From Cunninghamella blakesleeana (Eukaryota > Mucoromycota > Mucoromycetes > Mucorales > Cunninghamellaceae): a stretch of DNA of 64,000 nucleotides. Below the pieces are notes generated by a model. It searched no databases and had not been told where the DNA came from. It was given only the letters and a program-made list of their open reading frames with translations. The DNA is taken from assembly GCA_017871115.1 (NCBI GenBank), contig JAFCIZ010000005.1, positions 4,643,501-4,707,500 of the forward strand. Direction: 5' to 3'. Shown here one piece after another: positions 25,010 to 38,200 of the stretch (positions within the stretch are counted from its first letter, which is position 1; each line of letters starts with the position of its first letter). A program made the position numbers and the translations under genes.

Positions 25010-28000
25010 ATGTTTGGCTGTATTAAATTTAGAATCTTTTATAAAAAACATGCATTATTAATAAGAAACTGTTACCCTTTAAAAGAAGATCATGATATAC
25101 CTCGATCGGCCGAACTTAGTTATTTAACTTTTTATGCTAGTTCCAGACCAGCGAAATTAACTAAAGTAGGTGCTTATTTATGTAAAAAAGTGAAACGGGA
25201 TATTCGTAAAGGTAGAAAAAGGTATTCTTTTTTACATAATAAAGTTATTGAAAAGCGAAATAGGAAAAGGTTATTAATAGATATATATATATATCTATTT
25301 TATTTTATTTTATAGTAATAATAAAGTATCCCTACATATTCTCAAAGCATTAATACAATCTTGCCATCATGATATCAGTTTATTTGGACGATCCGTTATA
25401 TTCATTCTTATAATCATATTGGATACAAGAGATATTGAACTTATTGACTTAGCTTGTGATACGGTAATAATAAATAAATAAAATAATGAAATACTATCCA
25501 TCTGTTTACTTATTTACCAACCATATTCTTTAGTTTTGTGTGTTTTGTAGCAATTATGAAAAATCTAGCCTTAGTGTTGATTCCGTTTTTATAAACGAGT
25601 ATGATCATCTTTTACAGCGGTTTAGTCAATTTGCAGTATATCCTAATGATGATTTGGAGCTTGGTTTAAAAATGAAATATTGTGGTCATCGTGCCCTTGC
25701 CGCTATCGCCCAATCATTAATCCTCTCTTCCATACATACTAAAAAACAATATACCATTATTTTACCTCCTCTTTTATCTACCATTTCATCATCAACATTA
25801 TCAATAAAAGAGTTGATGGAAAGGTAAAATAAAATAAAGATATATAGTGAAAACTATAAATATATATATATATATATATAATAATATTATAATGGGTTTA
25901 TTTATATGTATATATTATTATTCTTAGTAACCCTGTTATCCACCATCATGCATCTGTATTTTCGATCGATCATCTATCTTTAGAATGGATTCAAAAATTA
26001 GCCGTGAAAACTTTATCAACTTTATTTAGTCAATCAAATGGACCTGGTGTTAAAATGTTGTTTGATCCATGTAAGGAGTACGTATCATCATATATTTATA
26101 TCTTTGATAAATGAAAACGCGATAAAAAAAAAAAAAAAGAGAGAGAGAGAGAAGGAGAAATATAGATATATATATATGCATAATGAGGGATGGGATGAGA
26201 TGGGGGAATGGAAAGAGAAAGAAAATATGAGCTATGAAAATTTTACCATTTATTTTTATTTATTCCATTATATTATATTATTTCATAATATTATTAGATA
26301 TTTTGATGTATCCAATCGATGGTGGCCAACTGATTTTTGTGTATCTATTATGGAATTAATGTTGGAATCATTACAGGTAAGGAAAATAAAATAAAATAAA
26401 TGAATTACATTTATTAAATGAAAACAGAAAACAATAGCTGGAAAAACTAAGAATATATTATTGTTTTTACTCTTTAATTTTTTTTTAAAAAAAAAATCTA
26501 ATTAGTCAAAGCATCGCTATTTATTACTTTCCTACGCCCTTTATTCTCTCGATCAACCATTAGAAAAAAATAATACTTCACAATTGGATCAATTCGCCGG
26601 TTTTATAGGAATAATAACCATGATTTTAACCTCTCCCACATCACTAATGGGCATATCTACTCTGGAATTATTAAATGCATTATACAATTTAATGTCAAAA
26701 TCAATCCATGCTTGTGGAAAATTATATATCGATGATGGTGATCATGAACAACATCAACAACTACAAATTGAAGAAAACCATGAAAAAGAAAAACAAATGA
26801 ATGATCAAAAACACCATTATATACAAAAAAGTCTTTTTAATAGTGCTGTTGGATTTGGATCTCAATTTTATTATTCAAATCAATGGAGTGATATTGTTGG
26901 TTACATTATTACAAAAATACAAACTAATTCTATTTCGTCAACATTAACAGCATCAACTACGGATCATAATACACTTTTAAGATTAGCATCTATTCATTAT
27001 TTAGATCGGTTTCAAAAAAATGCATCCCATTCCATCAATCAAGATTCACCCATCACTACTACTAACACTACTACTTCTGATAACAACAATACCAGTATAG
27101 AATTTTCTGTGGATCCTTGGATTCCTGGATTGAATATATTAACAGATTTAAATCCTGGTAATTTTTTTCATTGTTATTTTATTTATATACTTAAAAAATA
27201 AGGGAGTACAAGTATTTAATTTATATATACATACTTTTCGACTGATTGATTATTGTTTTTATAGATATTCGTATTGCATTTGCCGACACATTGATATATT
27301 TCCTTAGCACATCGCTTTCCCAGATGAATTTAGAAATTCAGTAAGTTTTTATTTTTCTCTAACTACTATATATACATTTTTATTATTTTTTATTATATTG
27401 TATCTTTGTTAAATATAAAGTGCATAAAATATACTAATATATTCATCTTATCTCTTTTTCTTTTTCCCTTTCTCTATTTAGTCATCATAGTAATGTTAAA
27501 TTCATTGATCATTTATTAAAAACAATCAAGGTATGGATTCAATTGGATAACTTGAATGACAAAGATATGATGGCCATTTATCAGTTATTATATTGTACCT
27601 CCACTCAATTCAAAAGCTATGGATTTATCCGAACTATACCATTCATCTTTACACTTCAAGATATTGCTCAAGGGAAAGATTCCATTCACTTAACCTTAAG
27701 TCAACAACGTGGTTTAGCTTTTGTTACATTATATTGGATGGTCACTGTAGCTAAAAAGTTATCCTTGAATCAGTTATTACATTATGTAAATGGGGTTAAT
27801 GAAAAACGACGTGAATTACAACAAGTATCCACCATCGACTTTACGATCCAACCTATCTCTAAATTGCATTCTATTCATGAAGTCATTATAGATGAAAAGG
27901 ATCAAGAAGATATTATCATTACCGAATGGATGGATCGAAATACTGCTATTGAAGCAATATTAAATGATCAGAAAATGAAATCAGATAATAATAATATAAC

Positions 28001-28754
28001 TAGTTCCGATTTATTATCAAAGCTTTCTTTAAATTATGGATCAGATAATTATGGTAAATTTAATATGAAAAGGATGAATAAGGGAAAACAAATTAAAAAT
28101 AAGAAAAGAATAATAAACATCGAATCTTTAAATATAAATCATATTATTATGTTATTGCATTTACTATAGAAAATGAAGAAAAAGCCTTTAGAATTCAAAC
28201 TAATTTAGATGTCCCATTAACACCAAAAATCACACCTTCACTGACTCCTAAACTAATGAAAGTAAGTATTGTTAATTTTTTAAAAAAAAAAATGGGATAA
28301 AATAAAATAAAGACAATACTACTTTTTTTAATGCATATATGACTAATTAAGGTTTTTCTAACTTTGTATTGTAGCATAAACAACAACAAAGTGAGAAACA
28401 GGTTATTAATGTGGAAAATCTTAAAGGAGCGCTGGGTATGTAGAGAAAAAAGGAAATTCTATAAAAAAAAAAAATTAAAAGAAACTATTTTTAAATGATG
28501 CATCAATATTATTATATTTTGTTTTTTTAAAAAAAAAAATAGCTGCTCAGTTATTAGGCAATGAATTACCTGGAGAAATGCATCAAATAAGAGATACATC
28601 TGAAGTAAAAGTTGAATTAAATAATTTATTATCAGAATTACATTTGTCACATCCAAAAGATTCTTTAACAACAGACTTTAATCAGCCTAATGATGATAAG
28701 GATAATAATGAAAAAGAATCGCACCTCTCTTTAGTCAATCCTCCATATGTATAG
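25010..28754 (+). CDS. EFR3: EFR3, plasma-membrane scaffold of the PI4-kinase complex
   Basis: Anchors phosphatidylinositol 4-kinase (Stt4/PI4KA with TTC7/Ypp1) at the plasma membrane. Eleven exons: 25010-25221, 25316-25463, 25534-25823, 25928-26077, 26298-26376, 26506-27157, 27265-27340, 27482-28053, 28170-28261, 28375-28435 and 28543-28754; all junctions keep frame and give 847 residues. The N-terminal block NCYP...SAELSYLTFYASSRPAKLTKVGAYL is the Efr3 signature. Cys4 (MFGC) sits where palmitoylation occurs in animal EFR3, and a basic patch (KKVKRDIRKGRKR) could bind acidic lipids. The rest is a helical-repeat rod with a disordered His/Glu/Asn insertion near residues 350-375. Splicing 28053 to 28170 is required to bypass a TAG. 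Confidence 0.9.
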
Positions 28755-29461
28755 TATATATAATTACATTATTTGTAAATAAAGTATGTATCATTTATAT
28801 GCATCTTCCCCCACATTCTCTTCAACTTTAAAAAAAAATAATGATAATAATGATAAAAAAAATACCAATAATATTTATAAAGAATAAAATAAAATAAAAC
28901 AAAAATAGGATAACGGCCGATTCACCACATACATAATTCTTTTGATTTATTTAATTTATACATATATATATGGGGGAGAGAGAGAGAGAGAGAGAAAGAG
29001 GTATTTTTTTTAATATAGATTGAAATTTTTATGCAAAAGTATAATTTATCCTTAACCAAAAAAAAATCATAAACTTATGTTTCTTGGTAGTTTTTTTTTT
29101 TTTTTTACTAGCAAGACACAAGTTAACTATATTTTTAGAATGAAAAATAAAAATAACGAAAATAAAAAAAGAGTAAATGATATGCACACATTAAATAAAT
29201 CTATAGAGTATAGCTTCGCTGTTTGTATTTATTATTTTTTATTCTCTACTTAATGAATCATTGAATGGACTCACAATAAAAAAATGTATAAAACGATTAT
29301 ACAGACTAGCTATATTATTACACACACACATATATATATATATCAGATAGTTATTATAAAACATAATGCTTATTATAATAAAGAATTACTATTTATAAAA
29401 AAATAAAAGCATTGATGAAAAATAAAAGTAAAAATAAAAATAATAAAAAAAGCTTCAAATT
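28755..29461. other. convergent intergenic region
   Basis: Between EFR3 and the GH36 relic. Contains a (GA)n tract at about 28976-28996, short CA/TA repeats near 29322-29342 and A/T homopolymers. No gene recognised. Confidence 0.7.
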
Positions 29462-31457
29462 TTATAAACTGATAACAGCAGCAGCTTTATTAGAAAGAAG
29501 ACCTTCACTGATGCCTTTTATTGAAATCGTTTCCCAACAAATAGGTTTACCATTACTTTCAATTCAGTATGTGTTGCAATAATCCCATGTTGATCAAGTA
29601 ATAAAGTACCCATACCAAAATATAAATACTTTCTTTTATTTTCCTCTTTAAAAGTAATTTGAATGTTCTCTTCGGATGTATAATAAAATTCTTCAATTCC
29701 CGTTCCTGATACAATACAAATTGTTATTCCTAAAAATACTATATTATTATATTCTGATGGTGATGGAAAAGGATAAGCAATATGCATAAATGTTTTAGTT
29801 TGGTATTTTTTCAGAGTAAAGGAGTATGATAGAAGATAATATAAATTAATATAACAATCAGCACGCGTGGTGGTATATATATATATTATTATCTGTAGAA
29901 AATAAAAATAAAAAGACTAGGCAACTCAGCATTACCATCATGATATATCGATGGTGATGGTGATGGTAAATAAATACCTTGTTGATCATCTGATAAATTA
30001 GTGTATGTGGTATAATATCTAGAAATAGTCTTATCTTTACCATTATTATCATTATCTCTATTAACCGTAAATTTGATCATAAATGAGTTATGCCTACATT
30101 CTAAAATACTTGATACTTGAACAACCACCTTAGGGAAAGTAGCAGAATATAAAAGGTGTTCATCTATATTATACTAGTTCACATTATCCAAACTGAATAC
30201 CAAAGTACCAAGAACATGATTAAGAACACATAAATTATACCTTTTATCAGAATTCAATTTATATTTATTGGTGTTACATAGATTCATGGCACCAGTATCA
30301 TTACCAAACATGTAACCAAACGTAGCTCCCCTTGATAGGTAAATATTAAAGAATTAACTGTACAGATCCTTTCACATACCTGTAACATTTTAAGTACCCT
30401 ATTCTTTTTTTAAAAAAAATAAAATAAAATAATATATATATATTATTATTATTATTACTATTATCATGTTTTAATAAAAAAAAGAAAAACACTTACATTA
30501 TGATTATACCAATCAGATCACCCATTTGCATGATGATATATTTTTTCATTATTTTTTGATTGCTCTTCTATCTTCGATATAAGTGACATAGGTATCCCAT
30601 AAAAGTTTTTCGGCATTATTACCATGATCTGTCCATATTTTGACTAAATGCAAAGATTCATTTGCAATGATACGTTTTCCCTTGATATCTTTATAAATTT
30701 CAAATGTATTTAAATTAAAATCAGCCTTAAAATAAGTATAACCATAATGTTCTGATAATGATCCTAAATAGATAATATTATTGTTGATATCACGAAAATG
30801 AGTATAACCACTTGATTGAATGTACCCTTTTTCACTACTGTGATTAAAAATAGCACCACCTCTAAATAAATGAATATATGAAAAATATTATAAAAGATAA
30901 TCAGTAACTACTATTAATTTACTTTTACTCTTTACGTCTTATTTTTTTTAAAAAAGAAAATCATATTCCGTACTATCTCTATCTTACACGTACTCTCCTT
31001 TTTTTTTCGAGTATTGTTATATATTTATTTTACATTACTTTTGAAATATTTGTTGAGCACACCAAACAATTGACTTTCTGATGGTACCAATCATATTATC
31101 CTTATGAAGCTCTCCTGTTTGAGACCAGCTTTGGTACCCATTTGCTACCATTTTTAAGTTGGAAAAGTCAACTAGATACTTAATTTCAAAGTGTTCAAGT
31201 TCAATATCAATAAGAGGTTTTAAAATGAAAGTAATAATATAACCACCCTGATGCTGTTGAGGTTTGTTTTTATTTATAACATCTTCTTTTGCTTCTTTGA
31301 TACTAGGTGTAATGATTATTTGATTATCTAAAGTTACAGTAACTTCAGGGCGAACAATATAAGAATGTGATTTTATTTCTGATGAATCAAGTAACCTGTA
31401 ACTAATATTTATATAAGATACTGTATCCTTAAAAAAAATACAACTAAACTCGCTCAT
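29462..31457 (-). pseudogene. GH36-type alpha-galactosidase pseudogene with deleted catalytic core
   Basis: The first exon (31457 to about 31047) and second (about 30861 down to 30550) join in frame. They encode the N-terminal beta domain of the bacterial-type GH36 family, with NGYQSWS and LGSLSEHYGYTYF. The frame then meets TAA, and a TGA replaces the first Trp of the GW-x-SWY motif (reads G-stop-SDWYN at about 30505-30525). Sequence for the whole TIM-barrel catalytic core is missing. From about 30345 homology resumes with the C-terminal part (KLNSDKRYNL, LGTLVFSLDNVN), which carries a TAG at about 30173 and a frameshift near 29555. The last coding-like stretch (SIKGISEGLLSNKAAAV) ends at 29462. 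Several independent lesions make a functional product very unlikely. Confidence 0.82.
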
Positions 31458-32306
31458 ATTTTAAAAAAAATAATGAAGATTAAAATAAAATTAAGAATAA
31501 ATAAAATACATTTTGAGTAAAAAAAAATGGAGATGTGGTTTAAATATCTATATATTGATCTGAGAATGAAATAATTCTTATTCACTATTTTATCAATTTG
31601 CCCATAGCGATTTATTATAACTCTCATTATTTTTTTGGTTCATAACTTTAATGATATTTTGTGTATCTTAAAAAAATGTATAAATTCAATTTTAATTCCA
31701 ATTCAATAAAGACCAGGCTTTTTCTTGTTTTAAAAACTTTTGTCATAACTTTTATTTTATTTTGATAATATCGCTAAACTACATATTCCTATTTATTGGA
31801 ACTCTAACCCTCTTATCTGACTTTAATTTTATTATTTTTTTGCTATAAATCAATATATATAAATTTAAATACCGCCGCATTTTTTTTATTATTATAAAAT
31901 TTTTGTTTAAATATACTTAATATAAAACTATGATGTATTTATAAATTTACATATGCATATATATATGTTTTGTTTTTTATTATACTATTTATACATAAAA
32001 TATTATAATGATAATAATAATCACAAAGAAAAAAGAAGATAAAATTAAAAAAAACAATAGTTGCTATTTGGAAATAATAACTATTTTTTACTATTAGTAG
32101 ATATTTCCCAAGTATTGTTGATATTAATAAGGGAGAAAAAAAACACTTTTTATTTTTTATATTAGTGGCTGAAAAGTGGGAAAAAATACTCGGTCTTTAA
32201 AATTAAAACAATTAAAAATAATGACAATGCGCTTTTTTATTTTTCCTTTCTTTCTTTCTTCTTTCTTTCACTTTCTCTTCCTTTAATTTGCTTTTTCTTA
32301 AATAGA
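31458..32306. other. divergent intergenic region containing module copy B
   Basis: Upstream of both the GH36 relic and the next plus-strand gene. The 300-bp element occupies 31555-31853; the rest is AT-rich with a T/C-rich leader at 32240-32300. Confidence 0.8.
31555..31853 (-). repeat. dispersed ~300-bp module, copy B
   Basis: Reverse-complement partner of 18467-18766 with the same termini. Its ATCAA end faces the GH36 relic start codon, 97 bp away, mirroring the arrangement of copy A at the hydrolase gene. Flanked by TA on both sides, which could be a 2-bp target duplication. Confidence 0.92.
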
Positions 32307-32844
32307 ATGAACTCCGAAGCAATGTTTTCTGTTAATAAAATGACTAATAAAAAACGGAAAAATAGTATGGTAAAAATAATTCCCTATATTACTATTATAG
32401 TTTTTATTCATTTTTATCAAAAAAAGAAAAAAAAGTGATTAAAATTCATATTAATATATTATTTAATAGGAAGAAGAAGAAGAAAGTGATACTAGCTTAC
32501 CATTTAATGCTAATAAAAGAACGCACACTGGCTATGATTCACCAGAATCCATGTTAATAGATGAACAAAAACAACAGCAAGAGGAAGTGATGGAAAATAT
32601 ATCATCGATTACACCAAATTATTTTAATCCTCTAAATCAAGATGAATTAGCATCATTCATGCAACCACCACCAAGATCAACCACTCCACCTTTAAGTATG
32701 ACTTTGGCACATTATAATGAATCCTCTGGTGGATATACACCTTCCATGGTTAAAACAACTAACGAAGTTTCTTCTTCTATTTGCACTGCTATGACACCGG
32801 CTTATCGTAGTCCAATGGAACGGTTTGGTTCTTGTTTAATTTAA
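32307..32844 (+). CDS. small disordered protein of unknown function
   Basis: Exons 32307-32369 and 32470-32844 give 145 residues. No family recognised. The N-terminus carries a basic cluster (KMTNKKRKNS) followed at once by an acidic run (five Glu), then Ser/Pro/Thr-rich sequence with several SP/TP sites (GYDSPES, RSTTPPLS, GYTPS, MTPAYRSPMERF). The composition suggests an intrinsically disordered nuclear regulator open to proline-directed phosphorylation; this is inference. The exon junction lies exactly before the acidic run. Confidence 0.65.
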
Positions 32845-33326
32845 TTAAAATCTTTGGCTGGATCAAAGGAATAAAAATATATTATTTATTTTATTTATTT
32901 GAAAAATAAAAAATAAAAACAAAATAATGAAGGAGGTTATTATTTATGTTAACTTGTGCAACCATTACTACTATTTTTGTATAGGATCACCCATATAGTC
33001 ATACCTATTTATTCTCCTTAAAAAATAAAAAAAAAAATCAACCATAATAAAATATATATATATATATATAACAGTAAATGATTTGATATTTATTAAAATG
33101 AAAATGGTATTTTATATGCGAAAGATATATATATATATTAACAAAAAAAAATAAAAAAAAAATAAATAAATGATTATAAATATACGTATAAATATATAAA
33201 AAGAATGAAAATAAATTGCAGTATTATTAAAAGAGAAAGGATGTATAAGAAATTAAGATTAAATATATATTATGTAAAGTATGTGTATAAGTTATGTATA
33301 AAGTCTATAAAAAATAACAATAATGA
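32845..33326. other. convergent intergenic region, no gene seen
   Basis: AT-rich, with (TA)n at about 33050-33070 and 33126-33140. No coding or RNA features recognised. Confidence 0.7.
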
Positions 33327-34919
33327 TTAAACAACAACAGGATTTGAATCGATAGTAGTATTATGATTATTAGGGTTAGGATGGTTATAAGTAGGTACAG
33401 GAGGTAATTGTTCTATAGATTGATCATAACCAGGAGGAGCTTCGGTAGCCATGGTTCTGTAGGAAGGGGGGCTAGGCATATGACCTTCCCAAGCGTTTTC
33501 ACGAGAAGTAACAACTAAAGGAATTTCAAGAGTACAGGTAGTAGTATTTTTTTGTTGTTGATGTAGATGTTTATTTGCTTTATGCTCTAATTTTAATAAA
33601 TCGTCATGAATATGTTTTAAAGAAAAAATAGAAGCAATAGATGAGGAGGAGGAGGAACGACTAAGTGTGGGTGAATTAGCACGCGAAGCGGGAGTAGGTG
33701 AAGTAGGACGAGACATAGGTGGAGTCATTGTATTGCCATGAGAAGAAGTTGGTGAAGTAGGTGCTGATAAAAATGGGTGATTGGATGAAGAGGAGGCGGT
33801 TGGTAAAGAGAAATAATCGTCATGCTGTTGTGATTGGGGTGATTGTATTTGATGTTGTAATCTTGTTTTATGATCGTCCATATGATCGGGTGCCCAAGAG
33901 TGATAATCTGAATCGTCGTGTTGATGTGTTGATGAAGCTGAAGAAGTAGGTTGCTGTTGATCATCTTCTGCATCTGAAAAGTCAAAAGGGTCTTCTTGGT
34001 CGTCATTATTTATTTTTTCCACAATGATATTCACGACCAAAGAATGAGTTACTTTAACTAAACGGCTATTGGTATCAGCATTCACGCGAGGTATAAGACG
34101 AAAAATAGCATTATAATCTTGATGCTTAGTTGGATCATAGTCAGGGTCTTGTTCAGGATAAAAAGTACTGTAACCAAGAGGGAACAGATCATCTGATCTT
34201 GAAAAAAGAGTTTGAGATTGCGAATCCGTAGTTCTGTATTGAATTCGTTCACGTAAAGCACACGTTACAGATTTTACTTGATGTATATCTGGATGTAATA
34301 ACTCCATAGCCACATTTAATCGAACCAATCCACCTTCACGGTAAGCCATGTTAGGTGCTGTAGCGCTATAGCGCAATTTTTGTAAATGTTTTTTTCCATA
34401 AACTGTTTCAAACCGATCACTAATAGGAGTAAGATCATTCATTAAGCTTCTTTTTATAGTGACATCTGTCGACGTGCGTAAATCATGAGAAAACATGGGT
34501 CTAAATATAGCACCTGTCAATCTGTAACGAATATAGCCTCGTTTACCTTGAAAGCTTGCAGGTAAATGTGATGGCAATTCAAATTCAAAGGGAAACAAAT
34601 GTTTACCAGGTTGTAAAGTAGTGATATGTCCATCTTGTCCTAAAAAGTGTTGTTGACGACTATATAATGACCTTGTTTCGCTGATTTCTGGTGTTGAGAC
34701 GACATTATAGGTGCTTGACTTTTTTAAATTGACCTTGCACCTTCCTTCAAAATAAACCATAAGTCGTCTTACTTTCATTACTCTATGAACATCCACTACA
34801 AAGTTTCCTGTTAAAGTGCAGCCTTCAGATTCATCGTTGGCTTCACCGTGCATAATTCCCGTAAAATCTTTACTAACTTCAAAAGTGATTGTTGCATCTT
34901 CACCTTTTGAATGAGGCAT
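33327..34919 (-). CDS. alpha-arrestin (arrestin-related trafficking adaptor)
   Basis: Adaptor that recruits Rsp5-type HECT ubiquitin ligases to plasma-membrane transporters for endocytosis. Single exon, 530 residues. Arrestin N domain from the start (TLTGNFVVDV, RRLMVYFEGRCKV, PGKHLFPFEFELPSHLPASFQG, IRYRLTGAIFRP); the arrestin C domain follows to about residue 310. The C-terminal third is Ser/Pro/His-rich and carries two PY motifs, SPPSYRT and APPGYDQ, the expected WW-domain ligands. Absence of introns contrasts with most neighbours. Confidence 0.92.
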   Translation of the reverse strand: MPHSKGEDATITFEVSKDFTGIMHGEANDESEGCTLTGNFVVDVHRVMKVRRLMVYFEGRCKVNLKKSSTYNVVSTPEISETRSLYSRQQHFLGQDGHITTLQPGKHLFPFEFELPSHLPASFQGKRGYIRYRLTGAIFRPMFSHDLRTSTDVTIKRSLMNDLTPISDRFETVYGKKHLQKLRYSATAPNMAYREGGLVRLNVAMELLHPDIHQVKSVTCALRERIQYRTTDSQSQTLFSRSDDLFPLGYSTFYPEQDPDYDPTKHQDYNAIFRLIPRVNADTNSRLVKVTHSLVVNIIVEKINNDDQEDPFDFSDAEDDQQQPTSSASSTHQHDDSDYHSWAPDHMDDHKTRLQHQIQSPQSQQHDDYFSLPTASSSSNHPFLSAPTSPTSSHGNTMTPPMSRPTSPTPASRANSPTLSRSSSSSSIASIFSLKHIHDDLLKLEHKANKHLHQQQKNTTTCTLEIPLVVTSRENAWEGHMPSPPSYRTMATEAPPGYDQSIEQLPPVPTYNHPNPNNHNTTIDSNPVVV

Positions 34920-35230
34920 TTAGAATGTATAAATAGATATATAAAAAAAAGAAGGAAATAATAAAAAGAATAAAGAGTAATAAAAATAATTGGAATAATA
35001 ATATTAACAAGTGAAGATAAAAAAAAAAAAAAAGAAAGAGAGAGAAAGAAAGAAAAAATGCGATAACAATAAAAAAAAACTGTTTGTATTAAAAAAAAAT
35101 TCGGATCTGTGATTTTATCAATTGATATGGTTTATTTATTCGTTCGCCGCATAAAAGATAATAATAAAAAATTTTTTAATAAAAAAAAAAGATATACATT
35201 TATTAAAAACCTAAACATTTATCCATTCAT
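34920..35230. other. spacer between arrestin start and Ku70 stop
   Basis: A/T homopolymers and an AG-rich patch at 35020-35060. No gene. Confidence 0.7.
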
Positions 35231-38200
35231 TTATAATTGATTTCTTTCCATAATTTCTGTCACTTGTTGAATTAATTGAGGTTTATTTCCTTTAGGTGTA
35301 ATTGCTTTAGATCCTAGCCATTGCTTTAATACAGTAATAGTACACTATAGATATATAAAAATAAATAGTTAAATATATATTTATGTATATTTACAAAAAG
35401 ATAAAATAAATTATATATTTAATTAGAATATATTTTATGATAAAGTGATGAAAAGATTGATAAGTAAAATAAATAAATAAATAAATAAATAATAACCATT
35501 AAAAATGATAATATATACAAATATAATGAGTACATGTTGAGATTAGTGTCTTTTTTATTACCTTATCCAACTGCTGATCTTGCCATGCTTCTTCAACACT
35601 CAGCTGTGTAGCCTTTCTTTTTGAACTTCTTGAATCGCCGATATCCTAATCAATGCAAATCAGTGCAATTTAGCCAATGATCTTAATTAAATTTGGAATG
35701 ATTTGTCTTACTTCGTTTTCACGTTTAAGGGACATTTTGCTAAGTTCATCTATTGGAAGAAGATTTCTAAACATTTCGATATCATCGCCAAGTTGCTAAA
35801 AATAAATATATATTTATATATATATATATAAAAAGATAAATAAAATGATTAGATAATATTCTAAGAGCGGTAATCCCTTTTCTTATTCTATAAATTATTT
35901 TATATCAGCTTTTTTTTTTATATATGTGCATGCTTCTACTTACTTGATCAATATTTTCAAACTGCGGTATCGTTTTATCTATAGTTTCTTCAATAGGTTC
36001 ATCCAATGCTATTGCTTGCAAGGTTGCATAATGTCTTTGAAGGCCTATTTTTGGAAAGTAAGACATGAAAACCTTATCGTATTAGTAAAACTTTACTTTT
36101 TTAACAGTGACAAAGCTATTATTAATACGCTATTTTTATTTTCTAATATTACTTGGGTTTTCAAAGGCTTGAGGATCATATTTCCCTTGGATAAATAACT
36201 TATTCATCATTTTTTTCATAAAGTCAACTTGATAATCAGTAGCTATGTTTCATTATGAACAAAATAAAAATAGAAATGAAAAAAAAAAAAAAAAATGATA
36301 ATCATTAATATCAATATATATATATGTTTGGTCAATAATTGTAAATTGTGTTACCTTGTGGTGTCGATTCAATAGGTATGCTTCGGATATCATCAGCATA
36401 AGGTAAGGCTATCATTTGAAAACCAGGGGGAGTTAACTGCGTACCATCATCGCCTAAACTTTCCTTCTAAATAAGTTGTATTAAAAATAAAAAAAACCGT
36501 AAGATAAATACTGAGATATAAAAATAACAACAGTTATTTATTTTTTTAAAAAAAAAAAAAAAGAGATAATAAATGATAACTCACCTGAGGAATTAGAGCC
36601 ATTATCCTTGGTAAGGAAACATTACGAAATAATCCACAGATAGCTATCTTATCTTGTTCAAACACAGCATCCAATAATGCAGCAAATGTACGTGTGCTAC
36701 CATCGTAATCCTAAATAATCGAATATATATAGACATAAATGTATATGTATATGTATATATATATATAAAAATTAATGCATTTTTTACCGTTTCTGTTGGA
36801 TAAATGAAAGTTGAAGGTTTTATATTGTAATAAAGTTGAAGTGTTGATGAAGGTTTAAATCCGAATAGAACTAGCCCTATCATTGATATGATGATAATTT
36901 AATATAATAGTAAATGAATATAAATTGATGTTGTAAAATGAGTAAATATATATATATATTATTTTACTTGAAGGGCCAAAGTCTTTCATGCCAGTTAATT
37001 CTTCTTTTGAGAAAACGACTTTTTCTCCACCAAATTCATAACAATATTTTAAATCAGCCTCAGTAAGATATTCACCAGTATCCTATTATTATTTTGTTTA
37101 AAAAAAAAGCATGATAAATATGCATATATATTCAAGTAATTATATTTATCTATATGTATAAAAAACTTACGAGACATTTATATGCTGTAATTGATTCCAC
37201 CTCTTGAATTTTAGAACCACTTGTAGTTACTTTTTTATATGTTCCTCGTTTTTGTTCCAAAGTCAACTTGTATCTAAAATGTTATATTTCAAAAACATCA
37301 AAAAAAAAAAAAAAAATAGCAATCACTTAATATATATTTATAAATATATAATCATAACAATGTAAATTTTACCCTTGAATACCGATAGTTAAATTTGGAG
37401 TAATCATAAATGGAATACTAAATTGAGATCTTTTTTTATTTTCTTTTCTACGTATACGAGTTAACAATGCATCAATTTTATTGTCTGTTGCAACGGAAGT
37501 AAAGCTGCTGTTTAATTGAGATTCACTATCTGATAATAGAATATCCTATATTATTAATATAATAATATTAATAATAATAAAATATAATGAATAACTTGGA
37601 AATCAACATTTATATATATAATCAAATTGTAGATTTTTTTTTTCTTTTTTGAATCTTTACTTGATAAAAGTACTTGTTGTTAAATACATGATTCAATCGA
37701 TCCAAACCGAAAAGTTCAATATGAATATTTAAATTTAACAAATCCTATTATAAAATAAACGATTTTTTTATAAGTAATCGATAGATATATAATATAACAT
37801 ATATATATATTAACATATAAACCTAATACTTTTGCACGTTGTAAGGCAGCCTGCTGTAAACTGCTATTGTCACTATGAGGATTATCTTGGTTTGTGATTA
37901 AAAATATACGTTTGGTTCCTTTTACTTTTGAACTGTAATATATATTTTTAAAAAAAAAAAAAAATTAAATAAAATTGATGTGTTCTACTATTTTTAATAT
38001 TTGCTTACTGTGCAAACATATCGGAACACACAGCAAAAACATTGGCAAGTGGTATTTCATTATGAGTTGAACCATATTCTTTTTCAAAATAAGTTTCGTC
38101 AGAACATAGGCTTTCGGCTTCTCTTATACGATCAATATCAGGAATATCAAGATCATGTAAAGCATATATATGGTCAAAGTTGGAGGTATTCTTTTTATTC

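Noticed and set aside
25222..25315. Read-through of EFR3 intron 1 as coding sequence
   Set aside because: The frame stays open for 30 codons but ends at a stop; splicing restores the conserved EFR3 helix.
26038..26394. 118-codon frame within EFR3
   Set aside because: Reads through an intron; the exon pieces fit EFR3 in another frame.
33725..34006. 93-codon frame inside the arrestin gene
   Set aside because: Alternate frame of the same strand within a codon-biased disordered tail; His/Thr/Ile composition is a frame-shift product.
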